Assembly (NCBI RefSeq): GCF_021018805.1
Contig: NC_086250.1
Span: forward strand, 66,475,322 to 66,539,321
DNA length: 64,000 bases
Direction: 5' to 3'
From: Prinia subflava
Taxonomy: Eukaryota; Chordata; Aves; Passeriformes; Cisticolidae
A model generated the notes under the pieces. That model was given only the letters and a program-made list of their open reading frames with translations. It was not told the DNA's origin and did no database searches. A program made the translations under genes and the position numbers. Each line of letters opens with the position of its first letter. The first letter of the stretch is position 1. Below are positions 1-57,378 of this stretch, in pieces.

Positions 1-3000
1 ATGCTGCTGCTGCTGGTAATTGCAACAATTAATGTTTTTCATGTATGGGTTTTCAAGATGAAATGAAATTTACAAAATCACCTAATTAGAAAGCCAATTT
101 TGTCATTTTTCACAAAGCAAGAAAAAAAGATTGAGATGTAACAGCCAACAATAGAAATTTAAAGCACTTTGATTAATTTTCAGCAAATTTATATGTCAGC
201 ACCTGATTAACGCTTCAGGAAGGAATTTCTCCATTTCCATAGAAGAAATTTACTTGTTTTCTCCACCTCACCATGTGTTCTGCAACTTTTCCCAGTTTTG
301 TTTTTTGGTTTTGTTTTGTTTCTTTGCTTTCTTTTATGTCCTGATTTAAGCTACCAGATTTCAGCCAGCCAGAATCAGGGTGTGAGCAATTTGTGTGCTT
401 AGCACAGATCTGTCACTGTAAGCTTTGGGTAACTTTACAAATATTTCTCTTCCAGAGGTGACAACATCTCTAATTATAATTGGCAAGGAGACTCAAGCTT
501 GTCTATCACTTTTTTTCTGATTAAATAAGATGTGGTATTTCAGTGCAGCTCTCATCAGGTACTAAGGTCACATCCTGCCAGGTCACATATAAATGTGATA
601 AATGTGTTGGATGATCTATGCTACTGTGCAAGATATCCATGACCTCTGAGAGAAAGAAATCTTTACACTCAGCTTCTTGTGTCACTCTTGAAATCACACC
701 AAAATTTTGACCTGAAATTTGAATTGTTTTAGAAATTTGCTTCCCTAAGATAAAATTTGTAGGGCAAAGCAAGGGCTCAGAGAAAGATACTTCCCTGATG
801 GGTGACCTTGGAGAAAGATCTATTGATGAAACTAATAACTTCAGTATTTGTAAAATGCCATAGGAGCACAGGTGTGGTGGGAACTCCTCTGTGACCTTAC
901 ACTGAGCATGGTTCTCCTCCAAAGAAAGTTTACAAAGGACAGCAGGTGATACTGAGTTGACATATGGCTCCAGGCACCACAATAACACATTATAGTCCTG
1001 AATAATGCAGTATAAATCCTCAACTGCCAAAGGGGAGCCACCCACAATAAAGCTAAACATAATCTTCTCCAGCACCCACGTCAGCTCTTGTTGCATCCTT
1101 TGTCAGGAAGCTGCATAAACAGATGAGCCCTGCAAAACACTGTAAAGAGGAACAAATGTGAGGAAATTTTGGATATAGCACATGGTAGGGAGGAGAGGAA
1201 ACCTCTCCAGAGTTTAACCCAGTCATGTAGATTGTCTTATTCAATGGTGTTGAGAAATAGCTAGGCAATCTGAAGTGCCTCAGCTCTCAGAAAGGCTTCC
1301 CATTCCATCCTTGTAACTGGGAGACTGGAAAATGCATGGCTGCTGGATGCTGGACTGCCTGTACCAAGCATTGATTCTGGTATGAAGGAAGGGAGGAACA
1401 AAATTGCCACTGATATATGTGCAATAATATTTGATTTATAAGTCATCTGGCTAAATGAAAGCTTCAACTGCAATTCTCTTTGAAGTTTGACACCTTCTAG
1501 ACAAACATTCTGAAAATGCTTACTCTGATAAGAATTCATCTCTGAACCAACAGCACAGGTGGACCTGCTCCATGAGGTACAGACAGAAGGCCTGCAGAGG
1601 ACCAGAGCTGACATGTGAATATAGTTCTGGAAGAGAGATTTATTCTTGGAGATTATATCAGTGGGATACTGAACACAGAAACCCCAGGCCCCAAATCCCA
1701 AACTTATTTCTTGTTTTAGTTGCTTTCTCAGAAAAAAGAATGTGCCCATCCTTAGTAAATCAGCAATCTTACACCAAGAAATAGTAAATATGTGCAATCA
1801 GCTTTTCACATACAGAGAAATAATCCATGAAAGCTGATGATTCAGACCTAGAGAAAAGTGGATTTTCAATGGGTGAGGCACAGCTGTTACTGTACACAAC
1901 TGAGTTGCTTTCACTCAGGGATGTGCTGACGGTGTCCCCCAAGGGCAGGTGTATCTTCCCCCTGTGATGGAAAAAAAAGGGTCTCTGGAGTGCCAAATGA
2001 AGATGTTTCACAAGCTGAGTGCTTCTGGCTAAAGTTCAGATAAAGCAATGCTGGCAGAAATCCTCTGATGCAGATACGGAAACTTTACTCCTTCAGCCTG
2101 TTTATTTTTCTTGTTGGTATTTACATTGCTTCTATACCCAGACTCTACTTGTATTTCCACCAGAGATCCAAAGATTATAGGGCAGGAATGCACATATATC
2201 TACTACTAACAGAACACCTAGGACAACACAACCCTGCCTCTACCTGACATTAAAATTTTACATTTTAAACAAAAATTAAAAGACTTTCCACTTGATCAGC
2301 AAGTAATTCTTTTTGAAATATCCCAGAAATATGCTTTTAGTAGAAGACAGTACTGCAAAAGCCAATAGGAGTGGTCAGTATAGTGAAATCACTTCAGGAA
2401 AGATATGATCAGTGGTGTCTTCACCATGTTTAAGAGGAGGACTATGGGCTGTATCAGCCTGGAATAGGTGTGAAATATTTGTATATATAGTCCTGAGTTA
2501 CACAAGCTGCAGAGAAGGCATGTGGGAGGTGCACACCAGAGAGAAAAGGAAAGGAACTGAGCTGCAAGCCCATCTCTGTGCTCTCCTTTAAAATAGTCTC
2601 CATCACACCAAGATGTCTGTTCAGTGTCACCACAGTGATGCTGCTCACTGACCACCCAAATCTGCCTCACAGCTTCCTTCAGGAGTCCCACCGATGAGAA
2701 ACCCTGGAGGCATGTATCCCCCACAGCCTCAGGGGGAAACCTGCCCTGACAAACCAGCCTTTGCATTAACCCCTTCACTCTGAACCTCTGCTCAGCATCC
2801 TTGGTGCTCAGCAGGACACTGCAATGCCATTACACGGGCAGCAGTGCACAGGCTGCCAAGTCTGATGAAGGAGAGAAGCACATTTGATACCCTAAGCTGT
2901 GTTTTTGTTTACTGTCTTCCATTTATAAAGGGAGGATTTGAACAGGGTAAAACAGGATGTTTTTCCTGGGAAGCAGACTCTCCACCCATGGTGTCACCCT

Positions 3001-5413
3001 GCAGCCTCAAAGCCCACGTGACAAGCTCAGAGCTTCACAGGCCCTGGGCAGGGTAAGACAATTGCTGTAGGTGGGTGGGACACCCATGGACACCCCTTCC
3101 CAAGCAGCAGTGTCCCCAGATGGAGCAGGATTGGGGGAATGAGTCACCTGAGTTCTCCAACCCAAATGGGGTTCCCACCACCTCCTCCTTTCACATCCCT
3201 GGACATCTTCAGACCAGTGCTGTCAACACAGAGGTGGCAAGGAAGGAGCAGAGCAGTGGTCATTCCCAATCCTCACCTTCTCGGATCATCCCTTGGGTTC
3301 TGCAGGGACCCATCCCTTGCTGTGCCACCACTGATTCCAGTTTCCCTCAGCAGCACCACTGTAACAAGCATAAGTGACAGAACATAGAAACCCTTTGCAT
3401 TCTTTGCTGGGGAGATCGGTTGTCCATGAAATAATTTTCAGCCCCTTTCTATCCTTTCTTGCTGGTGTGTCAGACACACACAGTCCTGAGACAGGGAGGA
3501 GATAAGAGGTGAAAGGTGGTGCCATTTACAGAGACCAGCACCTCTGAAGGAGTCAGGGCAATGAGAGCATCCTCCCTGCTGTGAGAGCAAATCCACTGCA
3601 GCTCTAGGTATGTCCCAGGACAGGTCTAGAAAACCTTATAGACAGCCTCATTTTGAAGCCTTTTCTTGGGGAAACTCAGTTATTCTTGGTCATGTTGAAG
3701 AGCTGTTGAAAGCAGATTGGTTTAATATGACCTTATAAAGGATTCACATAAAAGCCAGAGGGAGCAATAGGAAACAAGGGAGTTTTTTTGTTAAGGTGTT
3801 AGAGGAGTACTGGGAAAGATCAGAGTTTCATTCTTGCCTGTGCTGATTACCTTAGGTAAATCACTCAGGAACAAGCTTGGAAGAACTTGTTTAGGAAGTT
3901 TTTCAGACTCAGTGCCTCAATGGGAAGCAGAGGGCTCAGGGCACAGTTGACCTTTCCAAACTTTGATAGTGATAGTGAGTGCTGAGCAAATCAAAATCTG
4001 AATTTAGAGTCTTCTGAGAATCATTCTGTGTCTCTTTTTCTCCCAAGTGCAAAACAGGGAAAACAAATATTTTGCCACTATTATAAGGATAAATGTATGA
4101 ATGTTTGCTGAAATACAGTGGCAACAGAAGCCACAGAGGTAAATAAGATGGATATTGCATTTTAAAAAATCCCAAGTCTTGTTTTATCTAAATGGTGGAT
4201 TAGTGATGTCAATGTGGAAGTCAATGAAACTGAATTATTACCCACACAGCCATTTATGTGAAAAATGTCACCTTTTTGTCTGATAATGTTTTCCAGTGGG
4301 ATAGTACCACCATTTTATATGCCCTGTATACATTTGAATAATATTTGGTAAATTAGAATACCAAGTCTGATACAGAAAGCACTGAATACAGTCAATATCA
4401 TTACTTCTCTTAAAAATTACCAGAAAATATATTTTCTGGACCTGTTTTATAATCCACAGGTTAAAAACAAACTAGCTTACTTAAAGATTATTTAGGGATG
4501 AGGAAGCCTTTTTTCCACTGACATTTCTGAATGCAAAATTCTGCTGAGACAGTCTGCAGCTCAGACTATTAGGATAGCAGAGAGAGACCTTTAACAGTGC
4601 ATCTAATCCATTACTGATTTATGAGAGAACAATGTTGGAATAAAAAGCTATCCTTTCACACAATTTGGAACAGCAATGTTGAAATTGTACCAGGATAAAC
4701 AACTGCCTTGCAATAAGCATGCTCATTCATTATTCAGTGTTAAATCTTAATTGTTGCTGATTTCAATTTCTTTGTGCTAAGTGTTTCTAAATTATAAATA
4801 ACCCTGCAACTCTAATAGTATATACTCTGTTAAGGAAAAGGTAAGTACAGAAATAAATTATTAAAGTGTTCTCCTTAACTATTGCCACACAATTCCTCTC
4901 AGGATTGGGAGATCATGGCAGCCACTTTGATAAATTTGAAGAGATAGTCACAAGGAGTTTATGGACAAGTCATGTATCTATGTCGCACAAACAGACTTTC
5001 TGTAAGTGTATTTATTTACAAAATTGTTACATTGTGATCTTCACTCTGAGGCTTGATTTTTCTCCTTTTCAGGTCATTGGCAAACTGTTCTGACCTTAGT
5101 GAGAGTAAAATCATATCCTCAGTACACACATTGCTGCTGTGTTCTCCCTTTGATCTGAGCACTGAACTGTGATTAACATTAAACAGAAGAAGTCCAGCCG
5201 CAAGCATTTTCATGCCCTGAGCAAGCATCAAACACGAGACTCCTTCTTGTCACGTCTCTTATTCTCCTCTTTCATGTCTCACTTATTTATGTATTTACCT
5301 TAATATGCTTGGAAGAGAGCCTTGTTTGCCTCAAGGAGGGGTGGTTGTGTGATTAAGGCATCTCACACCTTTGTGTCTCCTGCCTTTTCTAATTTTTTCC
5401 ATTTCTTCTTCAG
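1..5413. other. Upstream non-coding DNA (probably GRM3 intron 1)
   Basis: AT-rich unique-looking sequence without a recognisable exon. In other vertebrates the non-coding first exon of GRM3 lies tens of kilobases upstream, so this is probably intronic. It holds an unrecognised minus-strand ORF (521-1096), listed separately. 2400-3600 is somewhat more GC-rich, with short overlapping frames I cannot assign. No promoter or RNA gene was found. Confidence 0.5.
521..1096 (-). other. Unrecognised 191-codon open reading frame
   Basis: Open from ATG (begins MQQELTWVLEKIMFSFIVGG) to a stop at 523-521, the longest frame in this part of the window. Further shorter minus-strand frames follow upstream (1053-1268, 1261-1797, 1769-2011), which could mean a decayed retrocopy broken by frameshifts. 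I recognise no domain and no family. In 64 kb of six-frame sequence at this base composition one such frame by chance is not surprising, so this may be nothing. Confidence 0.15.
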
Positions 5414-49831
<44,418 letters not shown>

Positions 49832-50305
49832 TTGTGGCTCGTGGTTCAGTTCTTGAGTTTTTAGACTGTTAGGCAAAATTTTGCACATGTTGTGCACTCC
49901 AGAGAACACCAGAAAACAAAAGACATCCAAGCGAAATTAGTACCTTTTTTTAGAAACAGTGTAATAAATTATTTTTGAGGATTGTACAGTATATAGTGAC
50001 GTTCTGGAACTTTTTAGACTGATTTTAGCCTTTCTGTTGTTAACAGTTGTAAGGGACATGTAAATAACCATGGTTCACAATGTGCATAGTCCTGCAGTAA
50101 GGGAGTGATTGTTGCAAGCACAGTTGCAATGTTTAGGTGACTTCTTTCCTACGGATTTTTTTTGTAGCTCCTTGTTGTAATTAACTTAGACTGCATTTCT
50201 ATGTTGTATATTACAGTTACCTTACGTGTAACAGATTGGTTTTCTCAGCACAAAACAGCAGTATTAATGTAAAGGCACCAATAATAAAAAGGTAAAAGTT
50301 TTTCA
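49832..50305 (+). other. GRM3: GRM3 3'UTR
   Basis: Follows the stop codon without another long reading frame. Two AATAAA hexamers lie at 49963-49968 and 50283-50288. The second is followed by U-rich sequence (around 50310-50330), as expected downstream of a cleavage site. The end at about 50305 is inferred from hexamer position; longer forms cannot be excluded. Confidence 0.65.
50283..50288 (+). terminator. GRM3: Probable main poly(A) signal of GRM3
   Basis: Canonical AATAAA about 450 nt after the stop codon, with a T-rich stretch 20-45 nt downstream. An alternative AATAAA at 49963-49968 would give a 3'UTR of only about 150 nt. Confidence 0.6.
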
Positions 50306-51402
50306 GCATGGTTTCATTTTTGTTTCTTACTCTCTCAAGGTCATTGCACTTTTCTAGAGAGGAGGTTAGGTAAAAAGGATAAAAAGTCTGGAGTGTGTGT
50401 ACACAGGTATTTGTGTGTGAGTCGGTGCTGTGCTATAAAATCCATATCACAATATATGTGCTTATGATTAATGCTTTTTCAAGGTCACACAGAAATTCCC
50501 ACTTCTTAAAAAAACCTCCCACATTATTAAAGTATCTCAATTTCTCCTTCTGTTTTTAAACTACAGGGTAATTTTCAAAAGTGAAAATGTCTAATTTCAT
50601 TTTAATGAGACATAAGCAAAAAATTTTTGACTCCTGGTTCACACATTTGGCACAACTAAATGCTGTCATGCACACAATAGATTGGTAGCATATAAAGACA
50701 AAGAGAATTTAGATTAGGTTGGAAGAAAATCTGTCAGAAAATTAGCTAAGACTGTCTAATATCTCCAGCCAAAACAAAGCTGGTTCAGCTTGTGTGCATC
50801 AACAGTGCTGAAAAAGGTAATTGGAGCACCACAGAGACCAGAAAGTCAAAAAAGAGAAATGCAGGAGACATTTACACACATCTCTGGGGCGACCTTTGCG
50901 TTCCAACCAAATGCTTCAAGACAGACATACCACCTACTTAGACAATTGTAAAATATCTTAAAAGTCTGGCTTTTGAAACTGCACTCTTAAAGCTGCCCTC
51001 ACTCTATTGCAACAATCTGAAATCCTCTCTTCTGCCAGGTCCAAAAAGACATTAAGGAAACAAACACACCTTTGATTAATGTGTCTGAGCATATTTACCT
51101 AAGGGCTTGTTCCCATTGATCTCATTCCAGCTGAGGTCAATAGCAAAATTCTCACTGACTTCAAAGGCAGCACCAGCGAGGCTTGAAAGTCAGCCACTAT
51201 GGATACATAGTGTGGGATGTACATGTTCTCTGGAGCCCAATTCTCCTGCACTCACAGATGTTTTCACACATTTCTGGAAAGCTCTAAGTCCTTTAGGGCT
51301 GAACTGGCAAAAGGAAGCAGCTGTTATTTGGAATGCAAAAATTAAAGATGCAGGTTCTTAAAATTACTATCATAGATGGATGATTGTATTTTCTAAACAT
51401 TC

Positions 51403-51448
51403 CCATGTCCACCAGCAAAGACCTCTTTGTCTTTGCTGGTGGACATGG
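51403..51448. repeat. Perfect inverted repeat, 20-bp arms with 6-nt spacer
   Basis: Left arm 51403-51422 and right arm 51429-51448 are exact reverse complements (CCATGTCCACC... and ...GGTGGACATGG), spacer CTCTTT. Lies about 1.1 kb beyond the GRM3 poly(A) signal. Confidence 0.97.
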
Positions 51449-53594
51449 ATGTCAAAGCTTCCATGACAGAGGCAGCCATGTGAGCCTCTGCATCATGGAG
51501 CTGTCCAGAACAGGAATCCCTGTGACTTTCCCCAGAACAGCCATAGATCAGCCTGCCCTACATGCAGAGCTGTGCATTAAGTTTCCTCCTCTCCACAACT
51601 TTTGGCATGCCTGATGTTTCACACTTGTTTCCCATCTTGATGCAGAGCCCAGGGTTAATTTTTGACAGGCTGGGAGTCTTCTTTTCCAAATCTTAAAGCA
51701 CCTTAGGTTGGGCAGCTACATTCATTTGACTTTGGTGTGCTCTTTTGTGGACTAAGAGGCTGATCACAGTGTGACATAAGGTCAGAATATCTGACCATAA
51801 TTCTAATATCTCGTCTTTATGGAGCTCTTAAAAATGCCTAGGCAAATGAGAGTTTATTCTCAATTTTTATGGGAAGCCACAATCAGGGTCAAATGTACCT
51901 CATCTAACACTCATTGTTTACAAGGACAAAGTAAATATCTACATCTGAGATCATCAGCCCCTCTCCCTTTGTACTCAGTGGAAGGAAGCAGGCATAATTC
52001 CCCTGGCTTATCCCAGGCAGACACTTCAGGCAGGGATGAGACTCCAAATAAAGGCAAGCACAGCTTGCTCAGAACACAGAGACTGCACTAAAAATTAAGG
52101 CAGTGTATCAGATGAATTCCAGCTCCAGAATCAAAACTGACATTACTGAAGTTAATTTACAGCAGGTGAGGATCTCACTGTGCTGGAGTTTTCATTCATT
52201 TTGATAACACTATTTAGAAAATATCCCAGTGCCTGTGTCTGAACACCTGCTGTAAATACTTAGTTGGCTTGAGAGCCACTTGCATGTGGGGTTTTCATAC
52301 AGAAAAACCCAACAACCAAAACATGCAGAGCTCTGGACTTATTCCATCCCCCCTGAATGCTCCTGACATGCTTGTACTTTTTTTGGCTTTGTCTTAGAAA
52401 CCTTTCACTACTTTCCATTGGATGTCCATGGATGCAGATTTTTTGGTGCTGCCTGATGAAGTAATCCAGTTTCAAAACACAGCAGGACAGAAAAGGAAAA
52501 TGACAAAGCAGAGGTCAGAGCTTTCCACCCCATACTAGCATGAAAACCTTTTAAGAAAGGAATTTTAATTTTCTTTGCTCTTGTCTCACATCTCTTAGTT
52601 CATTTATAACAGTTTATAGGTTTTGTACCCATTTATGTAAAACTTGAGTTTAGAATACAACCTGTTCTAGTCTATTGCTCCCACCATATTTAAAGATTTG
52701 AGCAATTCACCTCAAAGCAGAGGAGGTCCTGTCAGAGCTCCTCCCAAGTACCCTGACTGTGAGCCTTGAGAGAAATCACACTGCTCTGAGCCCTGCACAC
52801 TCGGGAGTGAAATGCTGAAATCAGAGGAAATGCCGTGGATGAGAGCAAGGCTTAACCCAGCATCAACAATGTCTAACTGGAGGCTGAAGAAAACTTTAGG
52901 GTTTTTTATTCAGAAGTCATAAGTTCCAAGTACCTTGGATCTCTAAAAATCACAATTGCAGAAAGGTTTGTGAAAAACTGATCACTTTTTTTATTTTACT
53001 AGCAGAACAGAAAAATAAGACTCAAAAAGTTTATTGCAGGCCAATCTGAAACAAACAAGGTTTGTGGGGGTTTTGTCTTTGTTCATGGGTTTGGCTGTGT
53101 TTTTTGGTGGTTTGGTTTGGTTTTTCTAGAAGAGTTGTTTGTTTTTAAAATCTTTAATAAATTTTGAAAGCAAGGCCAAAGTCTACTGGTGTACTGTTTA
53201 AAACCAAAATATTTTATTTTTTCTTCAAGCAATTGTTTTCCTTAATTAATTGAACACAGCTGGTTTCACTCATAGCCAAACCAATTTAAAAATAAATTGT
53301 CTTTTCAAATTTAAAAATCAAAAGCTATTTAACGTATATTATGTCCTCCCAGAACGGAACAGATTCCAAAAATCTGGCACTGGGGGTGTCACTGCACACT
53401 GTGACACACACTGCACATTCTAGGATGAGCCTGGCTTCCTTTTATTTCTATTCCTCTCCCCTTCATCTTACCAAAGCAGCACAGTTCAGAAGTCTTCAAC
53501 AAGAAATAAAAACAAGGGATTCAGTGAATGTAGCACACAAGGGGAAACAATAAGAGAGAACAGCACCAAAGATAAGCAGAACTTCACAGGAGTT

Positions 53595-53900
53595 CTCTTG
53601 AGGTTATCACTGAGAAGAGAAGGCTCTGGGGACACCTCATTGCAGTCTTCCAGTACCTAAGGGGGACCTATAAAAAAGTTACTTTTTATATGGGCAGATA
53701 GTGATAGAACAAGAGGGAATGGTTTTAAACCAAAACAGGAGATATTTAGATTACATGCTAGGAGAAAATACTGTGAGGGTGGCAAGGGACTGGAATATAC
53801 TTCCCAGAGAAGTTGTGGAATATTATCTAGAATAGCTCTTTAAGTCCTCCATGCTTCATGATATGGAACAACCAGCAGCACTCCTAGCTGAGGAGGAAAT
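53595..53900 (+). mobile_element. CR1 LINE 3' fragment
   Basis: GAAGAGAAGGCTCTGGGGAC, CTTCCAGTACCTAAGGGGG, GGGAATGGTTTTAAACC and CCCAGAGAAGTTGTGGAAT follow the CR1 ORF2 C-terminal region in order. Boundaries approximate. Confidence 0.85.
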
Positions 53901-55285
53901 GTGATCCCCACTGGTGTGTCAGCATGAATTGTGGCTGCTTCTACACTTACACTGAAGCATCTGTGTTGGGCACTGCTGGAGAAGAGTCAACAACCACTGG
54001 CTCCTAAATGGTGACACCTGCTGCTATCTGATTATAATTAAGTACCTTGATTTTACAGCTACTACTGGCTCTGGAAAGACAAAACCTGCAAACTTCCCTC
54101 TCTACTATGAAAGAATCCCAGAACCTATTTTTCAAAAGCAAATAGCCAAATCCTTTCTTTGAACAGAGACTGCAGAAGCTACTCAGTAATTTCCCAGTGT
54201 GGCTCTAAGACACGTAGTTTCCCCCAAACCTTAATCAATTGTATTCTATATTACAAACACCAACTAACACAATCAGAGCCAAGCCAAAACACATTCTTTG
54301 TGCATTTCCCCCCTAGCAAGCACTGTCACAGCTGAGACAATGATGTTCTGCTAATTTGCCAATAATTTATACAGACACCACTAAAATGTGCTTAATCCTC
54401 AAAGAGATTCAGTTGCTTGACTCCAGATTTCAAAGAAAAGCATGCAAATGCAGCAATAAAATGTATTCTGTTTAATCAAGTGAACACATAACAGACTGAT
54501 TCACATTGTTTTATGGCATCAAACAACAGTTTTCTAAAGTGATTCCATGTGGAAGAAAAGGAGGAGGTTGCTGTAAGTATATTTTGGCAGAGCACTAGAA
54601 GAGGTCACAGACAGCTGATTTTTTAGTGAACTGTTAAAGACTTCCAAAATTTGTCTCTTATGGGAAAATGGAAACTTCCCCTCTCTACATCTTTAACAGA
54701 AAGAAAAGAATAGCAGAAGTCAGCTCAAATATTTCAGATTATACTTGCTTAATTGTTGGAAAATGCAGTTTGCTTATTTTAAGGTAAATAATGTCTACAG
54801 TATTGGTTTGCATCCCACTATGTTAGCACTGCACCAGATACACCATCAGACTGCCTGGGAGAATGTTCAACAACATGATGATAAACCATTTGGAAGCAGA
54901 GCTGAGAGGAGTCACACAGGAAAGTCTGTCACAGCTGTCAAAAAAATCCATTCCATTTTATTTGGAAAATATAATGGAAAGAGAAGGGAACCAAATGAAA
55001 CCTGTGTGGTATTAAGTCAAATTAAATATAGTTCATAAAAATTAAGGCATTTCTGCATTACAGGGATATGGGTCCAGTGATGAAAAAAGAAATGGTGTTC
55101 TGGAGCATGAACTGTAATTATGGCTGAGAAAACATGGAAAGAGAAGGGAAAAAACTAAAAGAGATGTAGACAAATGCAATTTGATGGCAGTGAAAAGTCT
55201 ACTCATGACTGAAGACCTGCAATATTCAGAAAAGGCTGCAGTGCCACCAAACATCTCAAGTCCAAAATTTCAAATATATTTTTAC

Positions 55286-55291
55286 TTTATT
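55286..55291 (-). terminator. ELAPOR2: Candidate poly(A) signal of ELAPOR2
   Basis: AATAAA on the minus strand (TTTATT on the plus strand), about 2.1 kb after the stop, with a GT-rich downstream element 30-45 nt further on. Confidence 0.5.
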
Positions 55292-56283
55292 TTATGAATG
55301 TCCATCAGATATATATCTTTGATGCTACAACACACTAGTTGAATAAAAATCAACAACATAAAAACCCTCATCATAAAAGATCCAAGAAGTGAAATCCCAA
55401 AGCCATAACCATTTACTCTGTGAGCATAACATCTTTGACAACCATATATAAATGACATGACAACAAATACAATGTACAATAATAAGTGTGCAATGGTACA
55501 AAATATACAAAAAGGAATGTGTATTTAATATACATTCAACATTACCCCATAAAAATCTTTGTTGGGAAAGTGAAGTGCCTTTTCAAGACCGACAGAAAAT
55601 GTACACCACTTCAGTTAAGATGCCTGAAGGATCTCCCATCAAAAGAGCAAAGTGTGTGTTCTTTGACTGGAACTATAAAATAACAGAGCTGAATTTTCCC
55701 TAATGAAAAAAAAAATCAAAACTTCATAAAATTTTTGTCCACATCTAGAGTATAATAAAATATACTCCAGAAAATTCTGTTTCTTCAGAAAATTCAGTTT
55801 AATTTACTTAAAAGTGGGCCCTCTTTTAGACCTAGCTCAGTCATATAAAATCAAAAATCTACATTCCTTACAGTAAAAAGACTATTTCTGCCCATGTCTC
55901 TTTTCTGGTTTTGATGCATCCCACAATTCACATAAATTTGTTGTAATGGAAATATGAGTCTGACCAGAGGTCAATACCAGAATCATTGCTCATTTTCTCT
56001 GGCTCTATACAAGTCTTGCATAATTTTACTCAAATATTTTTTGCCTAAGTTTCAGATTCCTTTGAGTTTGACCTCAGAGGGAATTTCAGGAAATTATTAC
56101 TGTGGATATTATGAAGATCACATGCTTGTAATGTGGCTGATTTTATGGAAAAGTCCATCTAGCCTCCAGCTACCAAAGCACCACTTGGTGCCTTTCCCCC
56201 AGAGCTGGTACTTGCACTGACACAGGATGCATTTGGACGCTGTGCAAATACATCACCCATGCTCAGCTCTGCTGGACATCCCT

Positions 56284-56387
56284 CATCCATCCATCCATCC
56301 ATCCATCCATCCATCATCCATCCATCCATCCATCCATCCATCCATCCATCCATCCATCCATCCATCCATCCATCCATCCATCCATCC
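56284..56387. repeat. (ATCC)n tetranucleotide microsatellite in the probable ELAPOR2 3'UTR
   Basis: About 25 CATC units with one missing base near 56313. On the ELAPOR2 strand it reads (GGAT)n and would be part of the mature mRNA if the 3'UTR extent given here is right. Confidence 0.97.
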
Positions 56388-57378
56388 CCCCATGAGCCCA
56401 GGAATAAAGGAGGCTGAGTATTTTCAACAAGCCTCCCAACTGACAAAGCTGATCCCTGATGCCCAAAAGTAGAGATTTTTGCTGTACCTCCAGAGTCCAG
56501 GCTTTGCTGGTTCCCAGCCCTGGGAAAAGTGACATTTCCACAGCCCAAGGGAGGACACTGAATATGCCAAAGACCTCTCTTGAAAGGACAAGCTCCCATA
56601 GAGAGGGACAAGAGCAATTTGCACTATAGGTCCCACTTTACATCTCTTTATAGAGTTTGAACCTGTTACTGCCTACAAATTCATGGGCCCAGACCTACAA
56701 TTCACACAACAGCTGTTACCAAGTTTAAATTTAATAGCACTAGACTACTCCAACCCTGATGGCCATGACTTAGGCACCAGAATGGGTTTAATTTGCAGGT
56801 ACAACACAATTCCTCTTGCATTAGAGGTCAACACAGACCATCCAGACCTTCAAAGCATTAAAATCAAAAGTCTTTTCCAAAGTTCAAAACTCACCTGAGG
56901 CTCATTCCGAGTACCATTCACAATTTTGATTTCAAGAGAGACTCACAGTTATGTCAGTAAACAACAACACACAACCTTTGCAGGAGGTTGCAGGCCTCTC
57001 TGAAAATCATTTCTTAGGAATATGCGCAGGAGTAAGAAGGAAACAAAGGGTACCTAGAAATCATATGGCATGCCTGAGTGTTGCCCAGGTGAATGCAAAA
57101 TATTTATGTTATTTGCAGTATGTATATCTCTTCCTGAGTTGAATTTCATTCCCAGTATGGAATCCAAGCATCTGCTTTCCTTTTTTTTTTTTTGGCAAGA
57201 TACTCAATCACATGGTAAGGCAATCCAATTTTCTGGTTTGCTTCCTGTCTTCTTTCCTCCTAAATGGCCAAGCATTTCTCACCAGGATCACCACTACAAT
57301 GTGTGCCAGAATATGTTTAAAATATGGTCCTGTAAAAATAGAAATTAGGTTTGTTTCTTTGAAGGCAGCATTGATTCT

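Larger units (their letters stand above)
50306..55269. other. Intergenic region between the 3' ends of GRM3 and ELAPOR2
   Basis: About 5 kb separating two convergent genes. Contains a perfect 20-bp inverted repeat (51403-51448), a G/T-rich stretch near 53060-53130 and a CR1 fragment (about 53595-53900). No open frame with recognisable homology. Confidence 0.7.
55270..57378 (-). other. ELAPOR2: Probable ELAPOR2 3'UTR
   Basis: Extends from the stop codon to the first canonical minus-strand AATAAA I find (55291-55286), followed on that strand by a GT-rich stretch (TGTTTGGTGG, near 55245-55255). This gives a 3'UTR of about 2.1 kb. It contains the (ATCC)n microsatellite at 56284-56387. Weaker ATTAAA hexamers (for example 56735-56730) could end shorter forms. 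Extent is inferred, not seen. Confidence 0.55.

Noticed and set aside
56159..56617. Minus-strand frame encoding MDGW repeats
   Set aside because: Translation of the (ATCC)n microsatellite, inside the probable ELAPOR2 3'UTR.
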